From the NCBI GenBank assembly GCA_030746555.1, contig JASLMK010000068.1:1-64000 (forward strand): DNA of 64,000 nucleotides, given 5' to 3'. Shown piece after piece: positions 23,979-32,221 of the stretch. Made by a program: the position numbers and the translations under genes. The stretch comes from Planctomycetota bacterium (GTDB lineage Bacteria; Planctomycetota; UBA1135; GCA-002686595). Position 1 is the first letter of the stretch. Every line of letters begins with the position of its first letter. The notes beneath the pieces were generated by a model, which was given only the letters and a program-made list of their open reading frames with translations, ran no database searches and had not been told where the DNA came from.

Positions 23979-26185
23979 GAAACCTCCGCCGGCGGCGGAT
24001 CGCCCTGGCTGGCGGCGTGGCGATCATGGCGGCCGTTGCCGTCACGGCGCACGTGCGCTTGCGCCATCCCTCCAGCGGGAGCCCCCTCTTCTGGTCTGCC
24101 CCCCAGAGCATCGGCATCGTCATCCAGTCCGCGGGCTCCGACGACGTCTCCGATGGCAGCGACGAGGCGGCCCTGCGCGGCGCCATCGCCACCTGGAACG
24201 GGGTCGGGGGTACGGTGGCGCGGCTGCTCGAGGACACCGATCCGGCCCAGCGCCAGCGCACGGACTGGGAGCAGTTTGGGCTCAACCTCATGCTCTTCGA
24301 CGAGGACGACTCGTCGGGCTACTTCCCAGAGGGGTCGAGCGCCGTCGCGATCACGCCCGTCTGGTTCTTCTCCGACGGACGCATCGCGGGGGCGGACGTG
24401 CTCTTCAACGGTGGCGCCTACACCTTCTCGACCTCCGGCGACGGGTTCGACATCCAGGACGTGGCGACCCACGAACTGGGGCACCTGCTGGGCCTCGACC
24501 ACACCGGCTTCGTCGGCGGCACGATGTACCCCTACGTAGACCCCAGCGTCATCCTCCATCGCAGCCTCTCCCGCGACGAGGAGCACGCCTTGGCGGCGAT
24601 CTACCCCACCGGAGGCACGGCCGTGATCAGCGGGAGCGTGCAGCGGGCCGCCGACGGCTCGGCGGTCGCGGGGGCACACGTCGTCGTCCGCGACGCGACC
24701 GGCCGCGCCAGCGGAGCGACCCTGACGAGCACGGCTGGCGACTTCACGATCGGGGGGCTCGCGGGGGGCACCTACGAGCTCTACGCCGATCCACTCGACG
24801 CGCCGGTCTCCGCATCGAACCTGACCGCGGGGTGGACCATCCACACCGACTTCGAGAGCACCGTGCACGGTCACGTGACCGTGGCGTCCGAGGGGTCGGC
24901 CGACGTCGGCGTCGTGACCGTCGGCGAGGACGTCGCCGTTGTGCTGGGACGCAACATCGATCTCTACCCCCTGCGCTGCGTCAGTGGTCGGACCAGCGCA
25001 CACTCCGTGCGCGGCACTGGCCTCGTCCCGGGTTCGACCCTGACCTGCAGCGATCCGACCGTCTCCCTCTCGGGCGTGTCCTGGTACTCAAACCGCGTCG
25101 CGTTCGTCCTGGAGGTCCCCGCGCAGGCCGCGCCCGGCCACCTGGACCTGACGGTCACCGGCGAAGGCGGAGACGAGGACATCCTGACCGCCTGCCTGGA
25201 GATCACGCCGCCCGACCCGGAGGTCGTGTTCGTGACCCCAAACCAGGGGGACAACGGCGGAGGCTTCCCGCTCACGATCACGGGCTCGGGATTCCGACCG
25301 GGAGCGCGTGTCGTCCTCGGTGGCGTCGTCTACGAGGATGGCGAGCCCGGCGGTTGCACGGTGGTTTCCGACAGCGCCATCGAGCTGACGGCCGTGGGGA
25401 GCACCGGCGGCCTCTCGGACGTGGTCGTGATCGACTCGTCTGGAGTGGAGGGACGGCTGGAGAACGGGTTCGAGTTCTTCGACGTCCCGACGGTGCAGAG
25501 CGTGTTCCCCTTGGCTGGCTACGCCGGGGGCGGGACCGAGCTGGTGCTGGTCGGCGACCACTTCAAGCGCCGCGGCCTGGCCGTGCGCATCGGCGGAATC
25601 GACCAGGGGCCGGTGGAATGGGTCTCGGCCGAGAAGCTCGTCGTCACCACCGTTGGTGGCGCGCCGAGTGGGCCGATGACGATCGAAGTGCAGACCGAGG
25701 ACGGAGTGGGGACGATCGTCGGTGCGTTCCGCTACGTGCCGCCCCTCGACCCCTCGGTCTCCGCGGTGGCGCCGGGGGTCGCCAGCGCGGGGGGGGGCGA
25801 GACGATCACGATCACGGGCACGGGGCTTGAGGACGTCCAGACGGTCGTCTTCGGCGCCAACCTCGAGACGGGCCTGGGGGGCTACCCGGCGCCGCAGGTG
25901 ATGGTCCTGGGCGCGGAGGCGATCGAGGTCACATCGCCCCTGGCGATCGCGGGAGAGGCCTCGGTGCTCGTGCAGTCCGCGACGGGCCAGAGTGGGATCT
26001 TGGAGGCCGGGTTTCGCTTCAGCGAGTTCGTCTCCGACAGCGGCGGCGGATGCCACACCGTCCTTGTCGACGGCGGGCGCCCGCCGGGGCCGGGTCAGGG
26101 CGCGTGCTGGCTGGCGCTCATCCTCCTTGTCGTCCTGAGAACCCACCGCGACGCATTGCGGCGCGCGGCCCTCGTCGGGGAATAG
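23975..26185 (+). CDS. Matrixin-like zinc metalloprotease with IPT/TIG repeats and C-terminal sorting signal
   Basis: The 736-residue protein starts with an N-terminal signal helix (about 9-25). Its M10-type protease domain (about 40-205) has the zinc motif HELGHLLGLDH (His166, catalytic Glu167, His170, His176) and Met-turn Met184 in GTMYPY. A carboxypeptidase-regulatory-like domain (about 210-300) and three or four IPT/TIG beta-sandwiches (about 320-400, 410-490, 495-580, 595-680) follow. Each TIG contains a GGG-x-x-[IV]-TITG-type turn. The C-terminus reads SGGGC, then a linker, GACWLALILLVVL and arginines, like the MYXO-CTERM/GlyGly-CTERM class of sorting signals. The TTG start overlaps the previous stop. 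It is secreted and probably anchored, and the substrate is unknown. Confidence 0.85.
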   Translation: MRNLRRRRIALAGGVAIMAAVAVTAHVRLRHPSSGSPLFWSAPQSIGIVIQSAGSDDVSDGSDEAALRGAIATWNGVGGTVARLLEDTDPAQRQRTDWEQFGLNLMLFDEDDSSGYFPEGSSAVAITPVWFFSDGRIAGADVLFNGGAYTFSTSGDGFDIQDVATHELGHLLGLDHTGFVGGTMYPYVDPSVILHRSLSRDEEHALAAIYPTGGTAVISGSVQRAADGSAVAGAHVVVRDATGRASGATLTSTAGDFTIGGLAGGTYELYADPLDAPVSASNLTAGWTIHTDFESTVHGHVTVASEGSADVGVVTVGEDVAVVLGRNIDLYPLRCVSGRTSAHSVRGTGLVPGSTLTCSDPTVSLSGVSWYSNRVAFVLEVPAQAAPGHLDLTVTGEGGDEDILTACLEITPPDPEVVFVTPNQGDNGGGFPLTITGSGFRPGARVVLGGVVYEDGEPGGCTVVSDSAIELTAVGSTGGLSDVVVIDSSGVEGRLENGFEFFDVPTVQSVFPLAGYAGGGTELVLVGDHFKRRGLAVRIGGIDQGPVEWVSAEKLVVTTVGGAPSGPMTIEVQTEDGVGTIVGAFRYVPPLDPSVSAVAPGVASAGGGETITITGTGLEDVQTVVFGANLETGLGGYPAPQVMVLGAEAIEVTSPLAIAGEASVLVQSATGQSGILEAGFRFSEFVSDSGGGCHTVLVDGGRPPGPGQGACWLALILLVVLRTHRDALRRAALVGE

Positions 26186-26233
26186 TCCGCCCCAACCCTG
26201 GTTCCCCGGCGGGCCGCGCCTACCCTGGGAGTG

Positions 26234-26935
26234 ATGAGCACCCTGGTGTTCGACATCGAGGTGGCGGGCTTCCCCTGGGAGGAGGTCGACGAGATCACCC
26301 GCGGTTACTTGACCGAGCGCGAGCACGATCCGAAGAAGCGGGAGTCCGTGCCCGAGCGAACCGCCCTGTACCCGGGCCTCGGCAAGATCATCGCCATCGC
26401 TCTGTGGTCCGTTGAGGCCGACCGAGGTCTGCTCCTGCTCGAAGGGGAGCAGGAAGGCGACGTCGAGACCGAGTGGGAGAAGGTGCCTGGCTCGAAGATC
26501 TTCCGCGGCGACGAGCGCGCCGTGCTCGAGATGTTCTGGAACAAGGTCGGCCCGGGCCCTGGTGGAGGCCGCGCGCCGCGCCTAGTGAGCTACAACGGCC
26601 GCGGCTACGACGGGCCGATGCTCATGGTGCGCTCCGCACAGCTCGACCTGCGGCCCTCGCGCAACCTGCTTCCCTACCGCTACAGCCTCAAGGAGCACTG
26701 CGACCTGCTCGATGCCCTGAGCTTCTTCGGCGCGACACGATCCCGGTACTCCCTCGACTACTGGTGCCGCCGGTTCGACATCGAGAGCCCCAAGGGCTCG
26801 ATCGATGGCAGCCAGGTCGGCCGCGCCTACAGAGAGGGACGCATCGAAGACATCGGTGAGTACTGCCTGCGCGACGTGCGCGCCACGGGCCGGCTCTTCG
26901 AGCGCCTGGAGGAGACGATCCTCCCCGTGCTCTGA
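26234..26935 (+). CDS. Predicted 3'-5' exonuclease (PolB-like, RNase H fold)
   Basis: This 233-residue protein has exonuclease landmarks: DIE at Asp7/Glu9 in LVFDIEV (Exo I), SYNGRGYDGPML (Exo II, near 118-130) and YCLRDVRATGRLF (Exo III, with Asp near 217). They match the family of stand-alone exonucleases related to the proofreading domain of family-B DNA polymerases. It would cut single-stranded DNA 3'-5' using two metal ions bound by these acids. ATG 26234 is used, and an immediately upstream GTG at 26231 is an equal alternative. No neighbours point to a specific repair pathway. Confidence 0.8.
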   Translation: MSTLVFDIEVAGFPWEEVDEITRGYLTEREHDPKKRESVPERTALYPGLGKIIAIALWSVEADRGLLLLEGEQEGDVETEWEKVPGSKIFRGDERAVLEMFWNKVGPGPGGGRAPRLVSYNGRGYDGPMLMVRSAQLDLRPSRNLLPYRYSLKEHCDLLDALSFFGATRSRYSLDYWCRRFDIESPKGSIDGSQVGRAYREGRIEDIGEYCLRDVRATGRLFERLEETILPVL

Positions 26936-26969
26936 TCTCTGGCTCGCCGCCGCGTGCCTTGCCGCGCGG

Positions 26970-28736
26970 CTAGGAGCCCCGCTCGGTGCGGGTCATCACC
27001 GCCGGCAGGCGCGTGGGATCGCTGGTCTCGGCGTAGCTCTCGCGCCCCCGTTGGACGAAAGCCCTCGCCCCGTCCAGGCAGACGTTCACTCCCAGCCTCT
27101 CGGCCAGGGCCGTATCGCTCGTCGGGTCGATGGTCTGGACGACACGGCTGGCCACGTACGGACGCAGTGCGGCCCGCATCAAGGAGCGGGTCAGCGGATC
27201 CGTGCGTGGACCCACGACGGTCACGCGCATGGGCTCGTTGTACAACAGGTCCACCGCCCGCGCATACCCCGAGACGTAGTGGCCGTAGCGCCGGTAGTCG
27301 CTGACGAACGCGCCCAGGGCCTCCCGCGCGCTGTCCTCGTAGTCGGGGTCGTGAGCCAGGCAGCTCAGGCGCAACAGCGCCTCGGCCATCACCGCGTTCT
27401 CGAGGATCGAGCGGTTGCGCTGGCGCATACCGCCGCGTGCTCGGGGATCGTGGCGCGTGTCGTAGAACGCGCCCGACTCAGACTTGAGATGCTCGACCGC
27501 CAGCTTCGCCAGGCACTCTGCGGACTCCAGGTACTCGTTGTGACCGGTGTACTGCGCGGCCGCCACCAGCGCCTGCAGCGTGTAGGCCTGGTCGGACAGC
27601 ATCCCCGGCAGGTGCGGCGTGCCATCGAAGTAGTGGTACATTCCGAAGCGCTCGTCGAACAGGTGCTCGAGCAGGAAGGCGAGCGTGTCGATGGCGAGCT
27701 GCGTCCAGCGCCCGTCGTCGAGGACGACGCCCGCCTTCAGGAGCGTCGTCACCGCCTGGGCGTTCCAGTTGACGAAGATCGTCGGGTCACAGGGCGGCGC
27801 ACCCTTGGCACGTCGCGCCTCGAGCGTGTCCAGGTGTGCGTAGGCCGCGTCAGCGTCCTGGCTCCCTCGGAACGCGCCGGTGCTCTCGTCGAGCAGGGTC
27901 TCGGTCATCCAGCCGAGGACCCCCCGCGCCGTGTCGGCGAAGCTCTCCTCGCCCAGGGCCTGGGCCGCGTCGAGGTAGGCGAACGCGCGCTGGGCGTTGC
28001 TGTCGAGCATCTTTTCGTGGTGCGGCACGCTCCAGTCCGGCTGGGTCGCGTAGCGGTAGAACCCGCCTTCGACGGAGTCGTGGATTTCCCCGGCTTGCAT
28101 GCGCCTGAGTGTGCGCCGCACCGTGTCGAGCATGGCCTGCTCCCCGGTCTGCGACCAACGCACGAGGGCGAAGTCGATGGCCTCGGGGTGGGGGAACTTG
28201 TGCCGACTGCCCCAGCCGCCGTGGATGGGATCCGCCGTTCGACGCACGGTCCGGGCGACCTCCTCGACGATCTCCAGCGACAGGGACGCGCTGCGAGGGC
28301 CGAGGGCAGCCGGAGACGGGCGGATCGCCGCCGGACGCTCCAGGCGCTCGACTTCCTCGCGCTCCCGCTCGATCCGCTCGCGGATCTCGTCTCGGCTCTC
28401 GGCGAAGTAGGAGGCCACTAGCTCCAGCCGCGCCACGAGCTCCTCGGCCTCCATGAAGTTGTCGACGGCTAGCACCTCGCCCGTGTCGTCGAGGTAGGCG
28501 AGCGTCGGCCATCCTCCCCGTGTGTAGCGCGCCTCGACGTCGGGGCGTCGGTCCTTGTCCACCAAGATGCAGACGAAGCGCTCTTCGAGGACGGCGGCCA
28601 CAGACTCTGCGGCGAGCACGGTGTGCTCGAGCTCGCGGCACCAGCGGCACCAGGATGCCTTGACGAACAGGAAAACGGGGCAGCCTCGCTCCCGGGCGAG
28701 ACTGAAGGCCTCATCGTTCCACTCGAACCACTCCAT
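26970..28736 (-). CDS. SSP411/YyaL-type thioredoxin-domain protein (DUF255)
   Basis: The 588-residue protein has an N-terminal thioredoxin-like DUF255 domain with CxxC at Cys30/Cys33 (ASWCRWCRELEHTVL) and YTRGGWPTLAYLD (the cis-Pro region). An (alpha/alpha)6 toroid-like region (about 150-480, motifs WGSRHKFPHPEAIDF and DSVEGGFYRYATQPDWSVPHHEKML) precedes a C-terminal region like cellobiose-epimerase/N-acylglucosamine relatives. The order matches spermatogenesis-associated protein 20/YyaL. The function is not firmly known in bacteria, and a redox-linked glycan or protein modification role has been suggested. ATG 28736 with GGAG 8 bases upstream is preferred over GTG 28745. Confidence 0.85.
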   Translation of the reverse strand: MEWFEWNDEAFSLARERGCPVFLFVKASWCRWCRELEHTVLAAESVAAVLEERFVCILVDKDRRPDVEARYTRGGWPTLAYLDDTGEVLAVDNFMEAEELVARLELVASYFAESRDEIRERIEREREEVERLERPAAIRPSPAALGPRSASLSLEIVEEVARTVRRTADPIHGGWGSRHKFPHPEAIDFALVRWSQTGEQAMLDTVRRTLRRMQAGEIHDSVEGGFYRYATQPDWSVPHHEKMLDSNAQRAFAYLDAAQALGEESFADTARGVLGWMTETLLDESTGAFRGSQDADAAYAHLDTLEARRAKGAPPCDPTIFVNWNAQAVTTLLKAGVVLDDGRWTQLAIDTLAFLLEHLFDERFGMYHYFDGTPHLPGMLSDQAYTLQALVAAAQYTGHNEYLESAECLAKLAVEHLKSESGAFYDTRHDPRARGGMRQRNRSILENAVMAEALLRLSCLAHDPDYEDSAREALGAFVSDYRRYGHYVSGYARAVDLLYNEPMRVTVVGPRTDPLTRSLMRAALRPYVASRVVQTIDPTSDTALAERLGVNVCLDGARAFVQRGRESYAETSDPTRLPAVMTRTERGS

Positions 28737-28850
28737 GTCTTCCACTCCGGGGGACCCGCGCAGGGAGGAACCGCGACCGCGAGTAACCTACCGCCCTCCG
28801 ACATCGGAAGGAACAGGCTCGCGGCACGAGGAAACTCCCCCGATGATCCT

Positions 28851-29288
28851 CTAGTCCGCCACGCGCTCGGCCCCCCCGGGAACGGCGGGCGTCTCGATCG
28901 CCTGCCAGTCCAACTGGGGGCACTCACCGTAGAGACGATCGAGGTCGTAGTAGGCCCGCGCTTCGGGCTGGAGGATGTGCACGACCACGTCCACGAAGTC
29001 CATCAGCACCCACCACCCCAGGTCCGCTCCCTCGGCCTTGGAACAGGTCTCCCCGGCCGCCTTCAGGCTCACGTGCAGCTCCTGATGGAGCGCTTTGACG
29101 TGCGGGCGGTTCAGCCCTGTGATGACGACGAAGTAATCGGCGATGCGCAGGAGGTCAGTGACCTCGTACACGCGGATCTCCTCGCCCTTCTTCAGCCAGG
29201 CTTGCTTGGCCGCCAAGGCGGCGAGTTGCTTGGGCTCGATGTCTCGGCTCCGGATTCTTTGCAGCGAGGGGCTGGCCGGCCCACCCAC
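28851..29288 (-). CDS. rsfS: Ribosomal silencing factor RsfS
   Basis: This 145-residue protein contains the full RsfS/DUF143 domain: VTDLLRIADYFVVITGLNRPHV (near 43-64) and WWVLMDFVDVVVHILQPEAR followed by YYDLDRLY (near 91-120). RsfS binds ribosomal protein uL14 and blocks joining of the 30S and 50S subunits, reducing translation when nutrients are short. It starts at GTG 29288. The common companion nadD is not visible here. A TIR element lies only 18 bp upstream of the start, so its promoter must lie in or beyond that element. Confidence 0.93.
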   Translation of the reverse strand: MGGPASPSLQRIRSRDIEPKQLAALAAKQAWLKKGEEIRVYEVTDLLRIADYFVVITGLNRPHVKALHQELHVSLKAAGETCSKAEGADLGWWVLMDFVDVVVHILQPEARAYYDLDRLYGECPQLDWQAIETPAVPGGAERVAD

Positions 29289-29306
29289 GGGCGGTCGACC
29301 ACCATC

Positions 29307-29510
29307 CTAGCCCGGATCATTCATGAACACGCACACCAGACTTCGCAACCGGCCGTCTTCGACGGCCTCTCGGCCCCTGGCGGCGCTTTTCGAGAACCTG
29401 GCTTCCTCGACGACCCGTTCAGGGTCGCCTGCGTCGCCAGAACCCGCAAAGCACCACCCCGAACCGAGTTGCTGTGTCTGGTGCACGTCTTCATGAACAA
29501 CCCGGGCTAG
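29307..29510. repeat. Complete 204-bp element with terminal inverted repeats (copy D)
   Basis: It is nearly identical to copy B, with the same length, CTAG ends and interior palindrome. The outer inverted repeats differ slightly (GGATCATTCATG left, CATGAACAACCCGGG right). It sits in the 371-bp gap between rsfS and the FG-GAP gene. Bases 29511-29659 right of it show no recognisable gene, terminator or promoter. Confidence 0.9.
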
Positions 29511-29659
29511 GACCTTGTGCTGATCCCGGCCAGCCGAGGCGCCGGGAGGGGGAGGGAGGGTGTCGGCCCGTCGCGGAAGGGGCGCGCCTGGGTCGTGTGC
29601 GGTACTCCCGTGTCGGTGGGGTGGCGACGGGTGTGCGACACCGTACGCCGTACGGCTGT

Positions 29660-31345
29660 CTACGGCCCGAAGAAGATCAGGACGGCGTCCGACAGGTTGA
29701 ACCCGCTCCCGCAGGGAGCACCGCCGGGATCGCGGAACCAGCTCTGGAAGTAGCGCACGTCCCCCGCTCCCCAACCGCCCGTCGCGCCCAGGCCCGGCCC
29801 CCACACGGCGTCGCCGATCCCGTCGGGGAAGCGCACGCCCAGGCGCACCACCTGCTGGCCGACGCAGCGCAGGCCGTCGCCGAAGGGCACGCCGTCGCCG
29901 TTGGCGAGGAGCTGGTTGCCGACGAAGAGCAGCGCGGGCTGACCCGGCAGCAGGTCGTGGGCCAGGAAGAGCTGGTCGTCGGCGGCGACGCTGCCGGTGC
30001 CGTAGGTCCACAGGGACGCGCCCTCGCCCGCCGAGCCGGCGCACCCCGCGTCGCAGGTCCCGCCGTTGCCGCAGGGACAAGGCGTCCCGCTCCCGTCCCC
30101 GAAGCAGAAGCGCGTCAGGGCGCAGTCGCCGATGCCGGTCTGGTAGACGAGGCCGGCGTCGAGGACAGGATCGTCGTGCCCCCTCGCACCGACGAGCACG
30201 CCGCCGGAGTCGCTCACGAAGGCGGCGCCGAGGCCGTCGCCCGCGCCGCCGTTGCAGGGCGCGAACGAGCCCCAGAAGTGCCAGCTGCCGGGGAACCCCT
30301 GGAAGAGGACCACCGCTCCGCTCCCCCCCGAGCTGCCCGGCGCGCCGCCGCCCACGAAGAAGTCGTCGAGCGAGACCGCGGCACCGAAGCGATCGCCGGC
30401 GGCCGCGTTGAACAGGGTGACCTCGTCGGTGTGCCCCCAGACCACGCCGCGCTCGAAGACCTGGACCGCGCCGGCGTCGGGGCCCCCGCCGTCGTCGCCG
30501 GGCGCGCCCGCGGCGAGGACCCCGGCGCGCGCGGCGACCGCGGCGCCCAGGGCGTCGCCCGCGGCGGCGGAGGGATCGACGAGCTTGCTCTCCTCGACCC
30601 AGACACCGCCGATCTCGAGGAACACATAGACCGCGCCCGCGCCCGCCCCTGTTCCCGGGGCGCCGACGACGAGCTGGTCGCCGACCAGGGACAAGGCCGC
30701 GCCGAACTCCGCGCCGGTGGCGGCGTCGGAGGCGGCCAGGGTCTGGTGGTGGACCCAGGCGGCGCCGTCGAAGGCGAAGACCTCGACCGCGCCCGCGTCG
30801 GGTGCCGCGGTGTCGGCCCCCCGCGCGCCGACCGCCAGGCGCGTCCCGTCGAGGACCACGGCGCAGCCCAAGCGCGCGCCGGCTTCGGGCTGGGCCGCGA
30901 AGAGCGTCTGGTCGTGGGCCCAGGTGCCGCCGTCGAAGCCGAAGACGTGCACGACGCCGGTTCCGGGCAGGGGCGCGGCGTGGCCGGGGGCGCCGGCCAC
31001 GGCGACCGCTCCCTCGACGGCGACCGCCCGGCCGAGCTCGTCCCCGGCGGCCGGCGCGGGAGCGAGGAGCTGGGCCCGGGTCTCCCACAGGGACCAGGGC
31101 GTGGGCCTGCCCATGACCCAGGCCGCGCCGGCGTCGGGCGCGCCGGGAGCGTCGGCGCCGGGAGCGCCCAAGAGGGCGAGGTCGAAGAGGAGGCCGTCGG
31201 CGTCGAGGGCGGCGCCCAGCCCGTCGCCGGAGGCGAGGGGCGCGGGGTGGAGCTCCTGGATCGAGCACTGGGAGTGCGCCGCTTCCGAGAGCGTCAGGGC
31301 GGCCGCGGCCGAGGCCGCGATCCCCATCGTCCGCAGCGTGACCAT
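29660..31345 (-). CDS. Secreted FG-GAP-like beta-propeller protein with planctomycete C-terminal module
   Basis: The 561-residue protein has a signal peptide (IAASAAAALTLSEAAHSQ). About six FG-GAP-like repeats (about 35-350) carry the recurrent motif A-G-D-x-[FL]-G-x-A-[VL] followed by [VL]x[VA]GAPG and GAVYVF. Such repeats form beta-propellers that often bind Ca2+. The C-terminal module (about 370-561) has Cys clusters CPCGNGGTCDAGCAGS and ends YFQSWFRDPGGAPCGSGFNL, matching the ending of the protein at 10635-11990. It is likely secreted or surface exposed, and the ligand is unknown. ATG 31345 was chosen because the signal peptide begins there. GC content is higher than in neighbours, from Ala/Gly-rich repeats. 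Confidence 0.8.
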   Translation of the reverse strand: MVTLRTMGIAASAAAALTLSEAAHSQCSIQELHPAPLASGDGLGAALDADGLLFDLALLGAPGADAPGAPDAGAAWVMGRPTPWSLWETRAQLLAPAPAAGDELGRAVAVEGAVAVAGAPGHAAPLPGTGVVHVFGFDGGTWAHDQTLFAAQPEAGARLGCAVVLDGTRLAVGARGADTAAPDAGAVEVFAFDGAAWVHHQTLAASDAATGAEFGAALSLVGDQLVVGAPGTGAGAGAVYVFLEIGGVWVEESKLVDPSAAAGDALGAAVAARAGVLAAGAPGDDGGGPDAGAVQVFERGVVWGHTDEVTLFNAAAGDRFGAAVSLDDFFVGGGAPGSSGGSGAVVLFQGFPGSWHFWGSFAPCNGGAGDGLGAAFVSDSGGVLVGARGHDDPVLDAGLVYQTGIGDCALTRFCFGDGSGTPCPCGNGGTCDAGCAGSAGEGASLWTYGTGSVAADDQLFLAHDLLPGQPALLFVGNQLLANGDGVPFGDGLRCVGQQVVRLGVRFPDGIGDAVWGPGLGATGGWGAGDVRYFQSWFRDPGGAPCGSGFNLSDAVLIFFGP

Positions 31346-31466
31346 GACTCCCAGGATAGCGCACCTTCGCCGCGCGGTGGGGGAGGGCGGTCCGGACCGG
31401 CCCCGGCGCGGTTGGGCGCTGGTCTCGCGGCGTGCTAGGGTTGGCGGGGCCGCAGCTTCCCCACCG

Positions 31467-32210
31467 ATGACGACGACGATCGCGAGCGCCAAGGAGGTCT
31501 ACCGCTTCTTCGACCAGGGCGGAGAGCGTACGCCGGTGCTCAAGGGCCTCAGCCTCGAGGTCGCCGAAGGCGAGTTCGTGTGCGTCATGGGGCCGAGCGG
31601 CTCGGGGAAGTCGACCCTGCTGCACATCCTGTCGGGGCTCGACCGTCCCGACTCGGGCGTCGTCACCCTCGGCGGAGAGCGCCTGCACGAGCTCGGCGAG
31701 CGGCGGCGCACCCTGCAGCGCCGCGAGCAGGTCGGCTACGTGTTCCAGTTCTTCAACCTGCTCGCGAACCTGAGCGTCCTCGAGAACGTCGCCCTGCCCC
31801 ACGCGATCGGTCGCCGCTCCGCGGGCGAGCGCGAGGATCCTTCCGCCCTGCTCGACTCCCTCGGCCTCGCCGGCCGCGAGGGCGCGTTCCCCCACGAGCT
31901 CTCCGGCGGCGAGATGCAGCGCGTCTCGATCGCGCGCGCCCTCGCCGGCGGCCAGCCCCTGTTGCTCTGCGACGAGCCGACCGGGAACCTCTCCCAGCAG
32001 GCCGGGCGCGAGGTCATGGAGCTGTTGCGCGGCCTGTGCGACGAGCGCGGCCGGGCGGTCCTGCTCGTGACCCACAATCCGCGCGACGCGACCTTCGCCG
32101 ACCGCGTGCTGTTCCTCGTCGACGGCGAGCTGGCGGAGGGCGTGGAGCTGCGTGGCCCCGGCCTGGGCGTCGAGGCCGTGCACGAGGCGCTGGCCGGCCT
32201 GGCGATCTGA
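31467..32210 (+). CDS. ABC transporter ATPase (LolD/MacB/FtsE type)
   Basis: This 247-residue ATPase has Walker A GPSGSGKST (42-50), the Q-loop in VGYVFQFFNL, the ABC signature LSGGEMQRV, Walker B LLLCDEPTG and the switch His in LVTHNP. This is the subfamily that partners with FtsX-like permeases to move lipoproteins or export substrates mechanically (LolCDE, MacAB). It is the first gene of a three-gene operon with short gaps of 11 and 12 bp to the permease and the small membrane protein. Without a MacA-type adaptor nearby, a lipoprotein or lipid-related substrate is more plausible, but this is inference. Confidence 0.9.
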   Translation: MTTTIASAKEVYRFFDQGGERTPVLKGLSLEVAEGEFVCVMGPSGSGKSTLLHILSGLDRPDSGVVTLGGERLHELGERRRTLQRREQVGYVFQFFNLLANLSVLENVALPHAIGRRSAGEREDPSALLDSLGLAGREGAFPHELSGGEMQRVSIARALAGGQPLLLCDEPTGNLSQQAGREVMELLRGLCDERGRAVLLVTHNPRDATFADRVLFLVDGELAEGVELRGPGLGVEAVHEALAGLAI

Positions 32211-32221
32211 CGGGCGCGCCG

